Source: Azolla caroliniana (Eukaryota; Polypodiophyta). From it: DNA of 64,000 nt. A program made the position numbers and the translations under genes. The notes beneath the pieces were generated by a model. The model did no database searches, had not been told where the DNA came from, and saw only the letters and a list, made by a program, of their open reading frames with translations. Below, one piece after another: positions 37,831 through 48,740 of the stretch. How positions within the stretch are numbered: position 1 is the stretch's first letter; the number at the start of each line of letters is the position of its first letter. The stretch spans positions 19,034,001 through 19,098,000 of the forward strand of contig JBHGNT010000012.1 in NCBI GenBank assembly GCA_043228905.1. Direction: 5' to 3'.

Positions 37831-39183
37831 ACGTATTAAGTAATGCCCTTTTGACTCTAGTATTGAAATGTAGTCGGTAACACATCCCATCTATTTGACA
37901 AAACATGTCTTCCCAACCGTACAAAATATTGGAAAAAGTTAAAGTTGTGACCAGTAAATAGATTTGTCCACTAATTGTTAGCTAGGTCCCATGCTAATCT
38001 AACTAAACAAAGGTTGTTTACCCGCCACCCATAACTCCGAATGTGACCTTATGCCCTCTATCGGTGGGTCAATATTATCATTTGTGATTGGCATATCCTA
38101 TTGCCCTTATCTTGTGCTCCATAACATAAGGATAACCGATTACCATTTCCAGTGATTAAGATAATTGGTTTGCGTTATCCACATAAAAAAGACGGAAGGT
38201 CTTATCCTCTAAATACCCCTTTACAGTCAATAGTACTTCCAATCTAGTAAAAATACCTACCCATCTATGGTAAGAGCTAGTAGGTGGTATGGTGGCTCTA
38301 TTCATAGCTTCCTAAATTTGATGATGCATTAGTTGTCCTTCATGCATCCTATCCAACACTTGTTTTTATTTCGCCCAAGAGCGCGATAAAAAAACCTGCC
38401 AGGTCTTGACTAAGTTAGCATGACCTTCTACCAAATTTCCCCATGCCAACCATTGTTTAGAACCCAACATTAATCCATTTGATGTTGTAAACAACGAGTT
38501 CCATACTAACCTTTGTCTCAAATACTCATCATAAAGAGTAGGTTTGGGTTTATTGTGGAGCAAACCAAGTGAGACTTGTTTCCATGAAAAAAAATAGTTT
38601 GAATAAATTTTTCCTCTCATCCATGGGATGAAGGTACTCTGAAATTTTCCCTAAATATCCAATTGACATCCATTTGACTATGGTGCACCTAAGAAAGGAA
38701 AACATTCTGAACAACGATTGAGAAACAATACTTTTTCTATATCTCTTGCCCCGTAGTAAATCCTCTAATAATCAACTTAGTTAACAATGCTCTTGACTAC
38801 TCTACTGGATCAATAAAACCTAGTCCTCCTTTAGAACGAGGTATGGTAATAACATCCCATTTTACTTTAGATCGAGCACGACCCTCTATATTTCCAAATT
38901 AATCTCCGTATTTGTAAGATGCATGACTTGGAAAAGATCCAACAAGACAAAACATACAATATTGTTGCCAACAATACTTGGCAACTACAATTCATCTAGC
39001 GAAAGACAACTTGGCTGAACTCCATAATAACAACTTTTTTCGTAACGTCAGTAAGAGGGGTGCCACTTAATTTTCTGTGGAAAACTAATTACCTATTGTA
39101 CATCCTAGATATTGAGTTGGGGTACCAATAGACCAACAAATTTTACTCATATGTCCTTCATGTTCTTCTTTTCCATAACCCTT

Positions 39184-39769
39184 AGTAATTGACAACATTG
39201 AACCAAACCACGAAAACGTGGCTTAATGGTTTAAACAACTCGATTCAGGTTCAGGTTGTTGTAAACGGTTTAGTTTTGGTTTGGTTGGTTTGGGGGTTTA
39301 ACGGTTCAGTTCAAGCCTTTATCGGTTTAACCTTTTTTAGTTTAAACGGTTTGAAACCGTAGTTTAAACGATTCAAACGGTTTGATGGTTTAGAATTGAC
39401 ATTAGATAATTTTCTTAAATATGTTTTTGAACATTTTAAGCCTAAACTTGATATTTTAAGTAAATTTTGAAAAATTATAATTTGAAATATTAAAAATTAA
39501 AAAGTTTTAAAATTAAAATGTGAAAATTTGAATTTTGACCTAAGTTGAAAGCAAAACTAAACCGTGAAATTTTGGTTTTATTGGTTAACACTTTAAAGGT
39601 TTGAAAGTCTCTAAAACTGTTTGGTTTGAGCTTGATTTTTTTGGTTAAAACAATTTCATGATTTTTGGTTTGGTTTGGTTTGGTTTGGTTTGGTTTGGTT
39701 TAATGTTCAATTTTCTTTGAACGGTTTGAGTTTGACATTCTTGAACCGAACCATTGTTGATTGCTAATA
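39184..39769. repeat. AACCG-rich inverted-repeat element, copy 4
   Basis: The left end TTAGTAATTGACAACATTGA and the right end, reverse complemented, TTAGCAATCAACAATGGTTC are related inverted termini. Inside are AACCG/CGGTT-rich arms, a (GGTTT)n run near 39667-39700 and an A/T-rich centre. It adjoins the 5' end of the LINE copy. Confidence 0.6.
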
Positions 39770-40344
39770 ATCTTTTGCATGTATTTCTCAAACGAATCCG
39801 CTATTTACTGATAAATTGGTCATTCGAACTAATCTATCTTTGGGGAGTTGTAGCAACCAACAAGATCTACACAAGAGCTAATGTAAAATCACATAGAAAG
39901 GAATGCAAGCATGATTAACCAATAGATTATAAGAAATCCAAAACCATCAATCTACTTGTTACATTATATTCGTGGATCTTATTTGTTGTTTATCATCTTG
40001 CTTGAGATTCTAGATAATTAGACAACAAGTGTTTGACAAATTAATTCATATGGGTTACATGTGGAGGCTATTAAACATGTAGGTATGTCACCTAACCTTG
40101 GATATAACGCTTTGTTGGTGATCTTGCATTGGCTCCATGGTTGGGAGAGGAGTAAAATCATGTGATGACCTTATGGTGTGAAGTGTGAGTTCAATATAGT
40201 TCCAATGCATATCGTTGCTTGCATGTAGGTTGAGTGTGCGAAGAGATGCTACCAACAAAAAAGACACGAGTAAAATCTCTTGCATAGAAAACGAGTGCTC
40301 GAAGAGATATTGGCACAATGTAAAGAAAGTGATGTCATGAAAGC

Positions 40345-40508
40345 AAGGAAATGGTTTACCACCTTCATTGCAGGGCCATTAAACAATTGCAAGCTGCCCA
40401 CTGGTCGTGAATGCAATTAGGGGAAACGAAACCAATCTCCAGATAGAAGAAAAAGATCGCGGGCGCAGGATGATATGAAGAGACAAGCACAAGATGTATG
40501 TATGTATG
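40345..40508 (+). repeat. left copy of a ~164-bp direct repeat flanking a LINE
   Basis: From AAGGAAATGG through CAGGGCCATTAAACAATTGC to a short TATG run, this block is repeated at 41989-42152 with roughly 9 differences. It is directly followed by the 5'-truncated LINE, whose 3' end adjoins the second copy. The pair therefore behaves as the target-site duplication of that insertion. Confidence 0.75.
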
Positions 40509-40718
40509 GGAACATGAAAGGAAGTCCAACCAGTATGGGAGATACTGAGTAGTACCACTATATATCACATTTGGAAGGTTAGGTGCTCTCTCATTTTCCA
40601 TCAGCTTAAAACACCACCGGCTGAATTGGTTTCAAATATTTGGTCAGATATAGTTCATACTTTGAAGGGACAATGGGATGGTATTGTTGGAGTTTCTGAT
40701 GCTAAAATTGCTCAACGG

Positions 40719-41816
40719 TGTCGTGAAGATACGTCACTACGTGCAGATCGTGAGGCGGAACCGCCAGGGTTCTGGACCGGAAGGATTCGAAGTTTGCACA
40801 AGTTTTAGCGAGAAAGTATTTAAGATAGATAGAAAGAGAGAGAGAGATTGAGTTACGATAGAATGCTTGACTTTAGATTGAGAGACAAGATTAATACATC
40901 ACAAAAATGGAATAACGATTTTTCTTACTTTTAATTTCTTGATTAATACATCGCTCCCTTTGATCTTTTTCATCCACCCTTATATAGATGCTCCCATGTA
41001 TATGATGCATGTGAGGGTACAAAGACATGCATACAATGCATGGAATGCATGTGGTGCAGGTTTGCCATTTGGCGCTCATGCATCACATGCGATGCATGAT
41101 AACCATGTCACTAAATCAAGCTCTAATATGAGAATTTACATGTAAAACTATAATGATAGGAAAAATATTTTTAAGGTAATGACATAGCCTAGTGGTTATG
41201 TCTATTACCTCCTATCTTGGAGGTGCAAGGTTCAAGCCTTGCTTGCATCCTTTTGTGTACAAACTTTCACTAGGTTTTTTAGTCTAGATATTTTGTTCGT
41301 TTCACACCGAAATCGTCGCGATCAACCTATCCGATTGATTCATCTACCCAGTCCGCTTTCGACCCGGTGATCTGGTCTATCTAGTTCGGTTTCGGTTCCG
41401 TCGCCGTTCGGTTTTGAACCCATCCAAAACACTATTTTGAATAACTTGGCCACATCCATTTATCTAAGTTACACAACCCAACCCTTATATGCTCCTAACA
41501 CTTAGATAAAATGTAAAGAGATATGGCTCTACTTATATACTCTTACATCCTAATGTTGCCGTATCAATGTGGGATATCTCACAATTTTGTTTTTCTCTTC
41601 TTGTTCTTAAACTTCACATTCACATAACTTGACACTAATTTGTCTATTTCACATGTAGTAAAATGCATTCGGAAGCCCTAGAAGACATCCATCTTTTCGT
41701 ACCAAGATATAAAATAATATCTTCATTATTATTGTTCTATAATGTATGTGAAGAACCACACTCGATTTTGTACATTCCATACAATTTTCACACCGTGGGC
41801 GAAAATCTTTACGACA
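40719..41816. mobile_element. solo LTR, 1098 bp, carrying a SINE
   Basis: It starts TGTCGTGAAGAT and ends ATCTTTACGACA, near-perfect inverted ends in TG...CA form. Flanks are ACGG (40715-40718) and ACGA (41817-41820). Removing it restores the LINE reading frame. It is related to the 37085-37830 solo LTR at its left end. Confidence 0.75.
41172..41255 (+). repeat. tRNA-derived SINE head
   Basis: The A box TAGCCTAGTGG (41185-41195) and B box GGTTCAAGCC (41229-41238) are spaced as in tRNA-type SINEs. The GGAGGTGCAAGGTTC block matches the SINE-like text at 0.9 kb. It lies inside the solo LTR and may explain part of that LTR's extra length. Element ends are not defined. Confidence 0.55.
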
Positions 41817-41988
41817 ACGACATGAGCTTATCACTATATGGAAAGCTACTCCATTCATGACAGCCAATTGTGATACTCCTTATTGCCATTTTCAACCTCC
41901 GAAATGGTTATTTCCCCCACCGATCACATAGAATTTAAAATCTATTAAAAATGGTTACACTAATGACAGGATATCTTCTTAAAGAAAA

Positions 41989-42152
41989 AGGAAATGGCGT
42001 ACCACCTTCATTGCAGGGCCATTAAACAATTGCAAGCTGCCCACTGGTCGTGAATGCAATTAGGGGGAACGAAACCAATCTCTAGATAGAAGAAAAAGAT
42101 CGCGGGCGCAGGATGATACAAAGAGACTAGCGCAAGATGTATGTATGTATGT
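41989..42152 (+). repeat. right copy of the ~164-bp direct repeat, upstream of cpSRP43
   Basis: Second copy of the block at 40345-40508. It ends in a TATG microsatellite that runs on to about 42262, much longer than in the left copy. The cpSRP43 ATG lies about 220 bp further on, so this is part of its upstream region. Confidence 0.75.
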
Positions 42153-42262
42153 ATGTATGTATGAATGAATGTCTGCATGCATGCATGTATGTACGATGTA
42201 TGTGTGTATGTATGCATGCATGTATAATGTATGTATGTATGTATGTATGTATGTATGTATGT
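42135..42262 (+). repeat. TATG microsatellite in the cpSRP43 upstream region
   Basis: Imperfect ATGT/GCATG tetranucleotide tracts, ending in an eight-unit pure run about 110 bp before the cpSRP43 start codon. They produce apparent open frames rich in Met-Tyr-Val-Cys that are not genes. Confidence 0.9.
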
Positions 42263-42374
42263 GGGCGATTTGAGTTGAGTTTTCCTCTCCTATTGGATAT
42301 ACAGAGACGATCTTTGATCCCTTATCCTCTTCTCTCTCTGTCTTTTTGTCTCTTGTCTCTGTTTCCTGTCAGCT

Positions 42375-44280
42375 ATGGCAGCCTCCCAGCTCCATCGCCA
42401 CCATCAATTCGCCCTGCCTCCCTGCCCCCTGCCTCCCTTCCACACCTTCCCGGAACCAGCTTCCTGCGGTTTCCGCCCCACCAAGTCATGGCGTGGCCTC
42501 TCCCTCTGCTCTGCTCGGGAAAGTTCGGTGTACAGCCATGGATCACGTACCGACTCTGTCGCCGTTGCTTCTTCCGACGCCCCAGACCAACAGGTACCAG
42601 TAACGTGATAGCTCTTTTTCTTGTTGTTATTACTCTCGTGATTTCCATTTCTCTTGCCTTCTGTTGATGATGATGATGATGGTATGTATTTTATGAAGAT
42701 GAATTGAAGAAGGTGCAGACCATGTTGTTATGGTGCTACTTTAAATGATGCAGATAGTAGATGTATTGTGATCCTAGGTATAATGTGGACTTTAGGTATA
42801 CTGTACTGTTAATGATACAGAGAATTGATGTATTGTGATTTTAGGTATAATGTGGTGGATTTTGTATATACTGTAGTTAAATTAATGATACAGATAATAG
42901 ATGTATTGTGATTTTAGGTATAATGTGAATGGTGGATTCTAGGTATAATGTGGTTTTTGATGATATGGATGTGGATGTGAGGGGTACTGCTTCCTATGAA
43001 GGGATATTCATACTTCGAAGCACAAAATCTATATGTGTGAACAGGAAAGAGACATATGAAGAGGAAAAGAGAAGGAAACCATTGGTATGTGCATATGTAT
43101 AGTGAAGAATGACGAAAGAAAGCATCAAGATTTGCATGAAGCTGTTTGTGTTCATTATCATATGTGGCGAGTGACCACGTATCGAGATCTCTATGAGGGC
43201 TGCCAATTAATGATTTGAATGTGGATGTGGAATCAATGTCAAAAAGATGTGTTTTCTTTGTGGATGCTGATTAGGTCTTTGATGCCCATGCCGCAGGACG
43301 AGGACAATCCGGATATCTCGACCACATCTACAGAGAAGCAATCCTGGGACAATGATGCCATCACCAATGCTCAAGAAGCCTATGGAGAGGTCAATAAGAT
43401 CCTCGCGAGTAGAGCTATAGATCACCGCATGTTCTATCTCATCGAATGGAAAGATGGGCACGAGCCGTCGTGGCTTCCTGCCTCGGGAATCGCCAAAGAC
43501 GTGGTGGCCGAGTATGAAACGGCCTGGTGGAAGGCTGTACGAACCGTCGATGATGGTAAACTCGAAGAGCTTATCTCGGAAGAAGGGCGGGACGTGGACG
43601 CGGTGGACGAGAACGGGCGGACGGCCCTATTGTTCGCATCGGGTTTAGGGTCCGAGAAGTGTGTCCGCCTCCTTGTAGAGGCGGGAGCGGATGTAGACGG
43701 GCAAGACCCGGATGGTTTGACACCTTTGCATATGGCCACGGGGTATGTGAGGCAAAACACGGTGTCGGCACTCATAGAGCTCGGTGCCGATCCTGAGGTT
43801 CCCGATTCGAAAGGCCGGACCCCCATCACTTTGGCGCAAGAGCTCATCGATCGGGTCCCGAAAGCGAACCCTCTCCAATTCGCACGCCGCCTCGCCCTAG
43901 AGAACATCTTGAAGATCCTAGAGAATGAGGTTTTTGAGACGATAGAAGTGGAGCAAGTGCTCGACAAGAGGAGGTCGGCCGAGGATGGGAGCATACAATA
44001 TCTTGTCAAGTGGAAAGACGATGCCCCCGATGAATGGGTATCGGCTGACAGTGTTGCGGATGACCTTATTAAAGACTACGAAGCGGGCTTAGAGTATGGT
44101 ATTGCCGAAGCTGTTGTCTCCAAGAGAGAAGAGAATGGGCGGATAGAGTACCTTGTAAGATGGGCCGATGCAGAAGAGGCCACATGGGAGCCTTCGGATA
44201 ATGTGGATGCCGAATTGATTGCCGAGTATGAAAATCTTAGTGTTGCTGAGGTAGGACAAAAAGGATCCGAACAAGTGTGA
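42375..44280 (+). CDS. CAO: chloroplast signal recognition particle 43 kDa protein (cpSRP43)
   Basis: Two exons are inferred: 42375-42593 and 43297-44280, joined in phase 0 (CAACAG|GT ... GCAG|GACGAG). They encode 400 aa; Arabidopsis CAO has about 373. Residues 1-70 are Ser/Ala/Pro/Arg-rich with few acids, a chloroplast transit peptide. Chromodomain 1 covers about 104-148 (YLIEWKDGHEPSWLP, then EYE). Ankyrin repeats cover about 150-275 (DAVDENGRTALLFASGLGSE, then DPDGLTPLHMATGYV). Chromodomain 2 begins near 289 (YLVKWKDDAPDEWV) and chromodomain 3 near 346 (YLVRWADAEEATWEP). cpSRP43 is the stromal chaperone that holds light-harvesting proteins through its ankyrin repeats. It binds cpSRP54 through chromodomain 2 and delivers cargo to ALB3 in the thylakoid. 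The first exon holds only the transit peptide. I recall the Arabidopsis gene as intronless, so this intron may be a lineage feature. Confidence 0.95.
42745..42955 (+). repeat. imperfect ~75-bp repeats in the cpSRP43 intron
   Basis: The phrases GATGTATTGTGAT and TAGGTATAATGTGG recur three or more times, with AATGATACAGA between them. The intron is otherwise unremarkable. Confidence 0.7.
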
Positions 44281-45780
44281 GAGCTCATGTGACAAGAAAA
44301 CCACACATACGTGTATTGTATTTTGCAATCAAGAGAGTATGGCTCCGAAATGGCCCATCTTAGTTTAAGAGGTTGTTTTGTCTTCATTTGAATATTTGCC
44401 CATGCCATTCTTTCTTTATTATGAAAGATGCTTACATATATATGGTCGGTCAAATTAGTTCGCCCGCCATGTTAGGTGAAGACAAAACCAAAAAAGCACA
44501 CACATTTCTGTGCATTTGCAAGGTTTGCAAATTTAGGGTATGTATTTAGTATCCTTTGTTTTTCCAAAGTGTGTGTGAGAGAGAGTGATTTTACCCAAAG
44601 TGACTAATTGTTGTAGTAATGAAGAGTCCACAAAAGATTGGCATTAGGAAAATGAGCATTTTTGGTTGAATTGCTCTTATTTTCACCGTGTAAGGACATG
44701 GTGAATCAAGCTCATAAGAGATTCATGGTGTATGTTACATTCAAGAAAACTAATCAGAAAGTCATGATTTGTGTGGTAAGCTATGATCAATGGAAGCATG
44801 GTCATTGGATTAAACATTCCTAAAACTTCGTTTAGATCCAATATGGGACTGGTTTTTGTCCTCTTTATGTTTTCTTTCTTCTTCTTTTTGTCCAAAGGTA
44901 CTTGCTTCCTTAATGAGAACACCAAACGCATGTCTATGTTAATGTGAATGAGAAAATCGAGCATGTGCCTATATTAATGTGAATGAGAGATCCCATAGGT
45001 GTGCATGTCAAATTTGAGAAATGTGTCGTAACTAATACCCCTTGGGCTTTTTGCATACTGATATACTATAATTCAACCTTATTGTGTAGAAGCTTAGTAA
45101 CATCCCCTTCCATAGAGCACTATCGGATTCGTAACTATGGGCTAGTTTGTACTCTAGCTTTCTTGTTGAGCCTCTCTCATTTCATCGTTACTTTTGTTCT
45201 AGCTTAGCTTGTTCAATCTCTCATCATTTCAATTCATTGGCCCATCAAATTATCCACAAAGAATTGATGGCATCACAAACTTTTTGTTTTATGTTGCTTC
45301 TCTTCAACTTGTAGGACAAACTCCTTTTGTGTTATGGTAGGTATGCGATATTGTTTCCGAATAGTCATAAATTGCCACTTCATCGTATCATAACTTTCCA
45401 CTTCTCTAGGGATACAATGAAGATGTCCACCACCCGATTTCTACCTTAAAAAACGATTTCTGTGTACGATGTAATGCACACACGCTTTATGAAATTGATG
45501 GCAATTGTAAATCAACGTGAAAGTTTATATGATGATTATATATACTAGAAGCAAATCTTGGGTGGTTTGCATGGAAAACTTCGTGTTTTTTGGTTCCCTC
45601 TCTTTCTTTTCTACTTGAGCATGAAAGTGACTTCCTTTGTACTTTTAAAGGCATTAGGCAATTTGTAGACAAAAATGAAAAATAGTAAAAGAAGTAATGA
45701 AGAATCCTTGCCCCGATACCATGCTTATGTTGGCGTCCATTATGTTCATGTTAGCCTCCCCTTTTCCATCATGGATGTGT
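44281..45780. other. intergenic downstream of cpSRP43
   Basis: The cpSRP43 3' UTR should lie in the first few hundred bases. No other gene or repeat was recognised. Confidence 0.4.
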
Positions 45781-45784
45781 TGTA

Positions 45785-46335
45785 GGGTGGTGACTATGAG
45801 TTTATCGCCATTCTCCCGCCCTCCGCCGCTATGTTCCGGCACGATGTGAAGGAAATTGTGATGAAACCCTTGTTGGATTTCGTAGCCAAGAAGAGATCGG
45901 CGCAACACGTGGACGGGTATCCATATCTCGCGTGGGAGAGTGGCGCCATGGGTATTGTGTCATTAGCCCTAGCATTGTTCGGTTTGACCGAGGCGGACAT
46001 ACACGATGGCATAGATGAGTATGTGGACAATGGGAATGGGTTGCACTATCAGAATTTACTAGACATGCAACTCAATGCCATGGTGGCAGCCATGGAGGAT
46101 GTAGGGTTCGAGAATGTGAACCTTACGTTGAGCAAGTGTGGGTGGCCCACCCGTGAAGACATGGACAAGCGTGGGGCCAATGTCGGAAACGTGCCCCTCT
46201 TCAACCGTCGCCTTGTTCGTAGAATGTTGGCATCACCGCCCATCGCACCCCCTTGTCGCCCATGTGCACACCCAACTTCCTCATTTCTATTTTATCCTTA
46301 AAGCTGATAAAATTTGGTTAAGAAAAAAGATCCTT
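45785..46335 (+). pseudogene. GH17 beta-1,3-glucanase remnant
   Basis: A plus-strand frame reads PPSAAMFRHDVKEIVMKPLL, VDGYPYLAWES, then YQNLLDMQLNAMVAAMEDVG and LSKCGWPTREDMDKRGANVG, ending in a NRRLVRRML block. This follows the C-terminal half of GH17 beta-1,3-glucanases, cell-wall enzymes that cleave callose. The family motif ETGWP, whose Glu is the catalytic nucleophile, reads KCGWP here, so the nucleophile is lost. The frame ends at a TAA near 46301, while a second frame carries on with family-like text (HTQLPHFYFILKADK), pointing to a frameshift. The N-terminal half and first catalytic acid are absent. A possible acceptor site (TTGTAG) lies at about 45784. Activity is very unlikely. Confidence 0.8.
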
Positions 46336-47385
46336 TTTCCCCATGCAATGTATTGGTAGACTTGTGTTATGTGATTTTTTGATGTTTGGTTAAAAGTTTT
46401 TTTTTGCTTTGCACTATGCCTCAAAATCATTGTTAATATAGGTATGTGCCACGAATGGTGGCACCTCTATATTCCACGACTCAAGTGTTGGGATAGGGTC
46501 AATAGACCGGCTCTCATTGAACCTAGAGGAGTGTAAAGTCATGACCAAATAAAGATAGATACCAAGAGATGTGTTCAACTAACTCCATTAGACCAACGGG
46601 AGGGGAAAATCATGAGTAGATGAGGTAGCCACCAAGAATGTCTGGCTAAAACACTTCACGAGAGAAATGTGGATTCAATGCAAATATAGCCTGTTTTTAG
46701 TACACTTAGTTTGTATAATGTGTATGGAAGGGTCTTATTATTTAGGGGCATTCAAAGACCAAATACAGAAAGAAAGAGAGCAATGCTTTTTCCAACACTA
46801 ATATTTGTAACAACTCCATATGGAATTATTACTTAGGGTCATGAGATTCATGAAGAAAACACTCTTTCTTGAAAAACATTCCTTACCAAATAAAATTGTA
46901 AGTGACCCCGGACTGATTTTGTTGAAAAATGTCATTATTACTTTCTACCTTGGGACGGTGACGTCATTACACGACCCTCATTTTTTTCATTAGAGTGAAA
47001 AAATTGGGTTGTTATCCAACGGAAAAGAAGAAGAAACATTACACATGTTGCCAATTTAAGCAAGTAAAATGTCACATAAGTTCCTGTTAACTAGAAGCCT
47101 AATTCCTTCGTTAATAACTCTATAAAAACATTATAGGGGCATTTACATTGAAATTACAATGTATAGTATCTCTCGTGCGCTCTATTCAAGCTTCATACAA
47201 CAAGCTCACCCTTTCATATTCTTTAATGTCTTAAATGTTTATGCTAAAGAACATAAACATTTCCACTTAACATTAAATGCCATTACATGGATATTCAAAC
47301 AAGAATAAAATTAAGAACATAAACATTTCCAAATTTTTCACTCGGAAAGATGACCACACCACCTAATGGCATACGGAATAGGAAA
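46336..47385. other. no gene seen
   Basis: A/T-rich spacer between the glucanase remnant and a LINE fragment. No coding signal or clear repeat was recognised. Confidence 0.4.
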
Positions 47386-48050
47386 CTTATTATTATTTTT
47401 TAAAAGATATCCTGCCATTAGTATAAAAAATTTAAAAGATTTTAAACCTCTATGTGATCGGCAGGGAAACAACCATTTTAGCGGCTGAAAATGCCAATAA
47501 GGAGTGCCGTATTTGGATGTCATGAATGGAGTAACTGTCCAGATAATAAGAAACTCACTCTGTTGAGCAATTTTAGCCCTAGAATCTCCAACTATACCAT
47601 CCCATTGACCCTTCAAAGTATGAACTATGTCTAACCAAATGTTTGAAACCACTTCACCTAGTGGTGTTTTAAGTTGATGGAAAACGAGAGAGCACCGAAC
47701 CTTCCAAATGTGATATACAATGGTACTACTTGGTATCTCCCATATTGGTTGGACTTCCTTCCTTACTCTTGAAAACTGTAATGACAGCAGTGGTAATGTA
47801 TGAACACTTCCATATTAAGTGTAAAACACATGGTCCATAGATTCATTGTCATAATGGAATGCATCACGGACAAGTGATGTCCAAACCACCATGCCCCAAG
47901 TGAAAACCAATGGGGGAAAATAATTAGCAAAAACACTAACTTAGGAGTCGTTGCCATATTTGTTGAGACTCAATGCATTCCCATAAACAATGTTTTTGAG
48001 TTTCCATTTGTAATTGACATCGAGTACAGGAAACTTATTGTTATTCCCCT
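47385..48050 (-). mobile_element. L1-like LINE 3' fragment
   Basis: The minus strand encodes, in broken frames, LQMETQKHCLWECIESQQIW near 47960-48030, MATTPKLVFLLIIFPHWFSL near 47900-47957, and NIWLDIVHTLKGQWDGIVGD to YGTPYWHFQPLKWLFP near 47470-47650. It matches the C-terminal part of the LINE at 35.5 kb and of the truncated one at 40.5 kb. The 3' tail near 47390-47420 is T-rich on the plus strand. Confidence 0.85.
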
Positions 48051-48289
48051 ATAGGGACTATGTATTGGGCATGTCTAATGATGTAGTTGTTATGGAACAA
48101 GATATGTAAACCCTTTTGATCTCATATCATGGGCGTAGGACTCTTTGAATAAGTTATCTTGTTAATAATGAATTTATTTATTTTATATTTATCTCACCAG
48201 GTGTACATATACCTACATTCATATTTTCTTTATTAAATGAGAACTTGGGGCCAACAACAGAGTGAAATTGGGGATTTGTAGAAGATGTT

Positions 48290-48740
48290 GAAATCCATGG
48301 TTCCACTCACATACCTTAGCACTCGCTTAGCATAGTCGAGATGGATGTCACACGGAGTTTGCATGAATTGGCTAAGGAGGGCCGACCGAGTAACTCAGGT
48401 CGGGTAATTATGAGGTAGATGAGGCTTCCGACTAGCTGACGATAGAGCATCGGCGAACACACTCTCTTGTACATGAGTCAACATCTTGCTTTAGGTTGTG
48501 ATCAGGATGGGTAGTGACGAGCTTACACTATGTCATCCCAAACTTGCAGAGAAGATTGAGGATATAGTGCCTTTGAGAAAGCATGATGTCGTCAAGAGTC
48601 CGAATTACTTCTATTCCTAGAAAGTAATGGAGCTCCTTCATGTCTTTCATTTCGAATTGGTTGGAGAGGAGCTTCTTATCCAAACAAGACACACATATGT
48701 GATATTGATTTAATAGGTAGTTCGCCAGACTCGGCATATG
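48290..48740 (-). mobile_element. Ty1/copia RT fragment
   Basis: The minus strand gives LSNQFEMKDMKELHYFLGIE and MLSQRHYILNLLCKFGM, the end of a copia RT. Further left comes LLSQFMQTPCDIHLDYAKRV and LRYVSGT, the segment before RNase H. The pieces are collinear but interrupted. It lies between the GH17 and X8 remnants. No LTRs were seen. Confidence 0.8.

Larger units (their letters stand above)
35445..39190 (-). mobile_element. L1-like LINE copy, split by two solo LTRs
   Basis: Minus-strand reading from high to low coordinates gives LINE ORF2 parts in order. Near 39080-39140 is GTPTQYLGCTIGN. Near 38790-38900 is KVKWDVITIPRSKGGLGFID. The connection domain includes RLVWNSLFTTSNGLMLGSKQ near 38450-38520. 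Near 36970-37080 a zinc-finger-like region reads AHCHLQAKTQKHSL. Near 35500-35680 the C-terminus reads NIWLDMVHTLKGQWD to HFQPPSWIFLPPIT, followed by a short 3' UTR ending in an A-rich tail near 35445. Stops are frequent. The frame is interrupted by solo LTRs at 37085-37830 and 36031-36960. The 5' end is lost or hidden behind the element at 39.2-39.8 kb. Confidence 0.85.
40509..41988 (+). mobile_element. 5'-truncated L1-like LINE, interrupted by a solo LTR
   Basis: Plus-strand text from about 40515 encodes the LINE C-terminal part (WEI near 40540, then SNIWSDIVHTLKGQWDGIVG). It matches the copies at 35.5 kb and 47.4 kb. It breaks after the codons for AQ at 40718 and resumes at 41821 with an ITIW-like segment and HFQPPKWLFPPPIT, stop and a 3' tail near 41988. 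The intervening 1.1 kb is a solo LTR. Confidence 0.85.

Noticed and set aside
42137-42667. 176-residue plus frame rich in Met, Tyr, Val and Cys
   Set aside because: It is translation of the TATG microsatellite followed by an out-of-frame reading of cpSRP43 exon 1.
43434-44009. 191-residue minus frame
   Set aside because: Antisense shadow of the cpSRP43 second exon.
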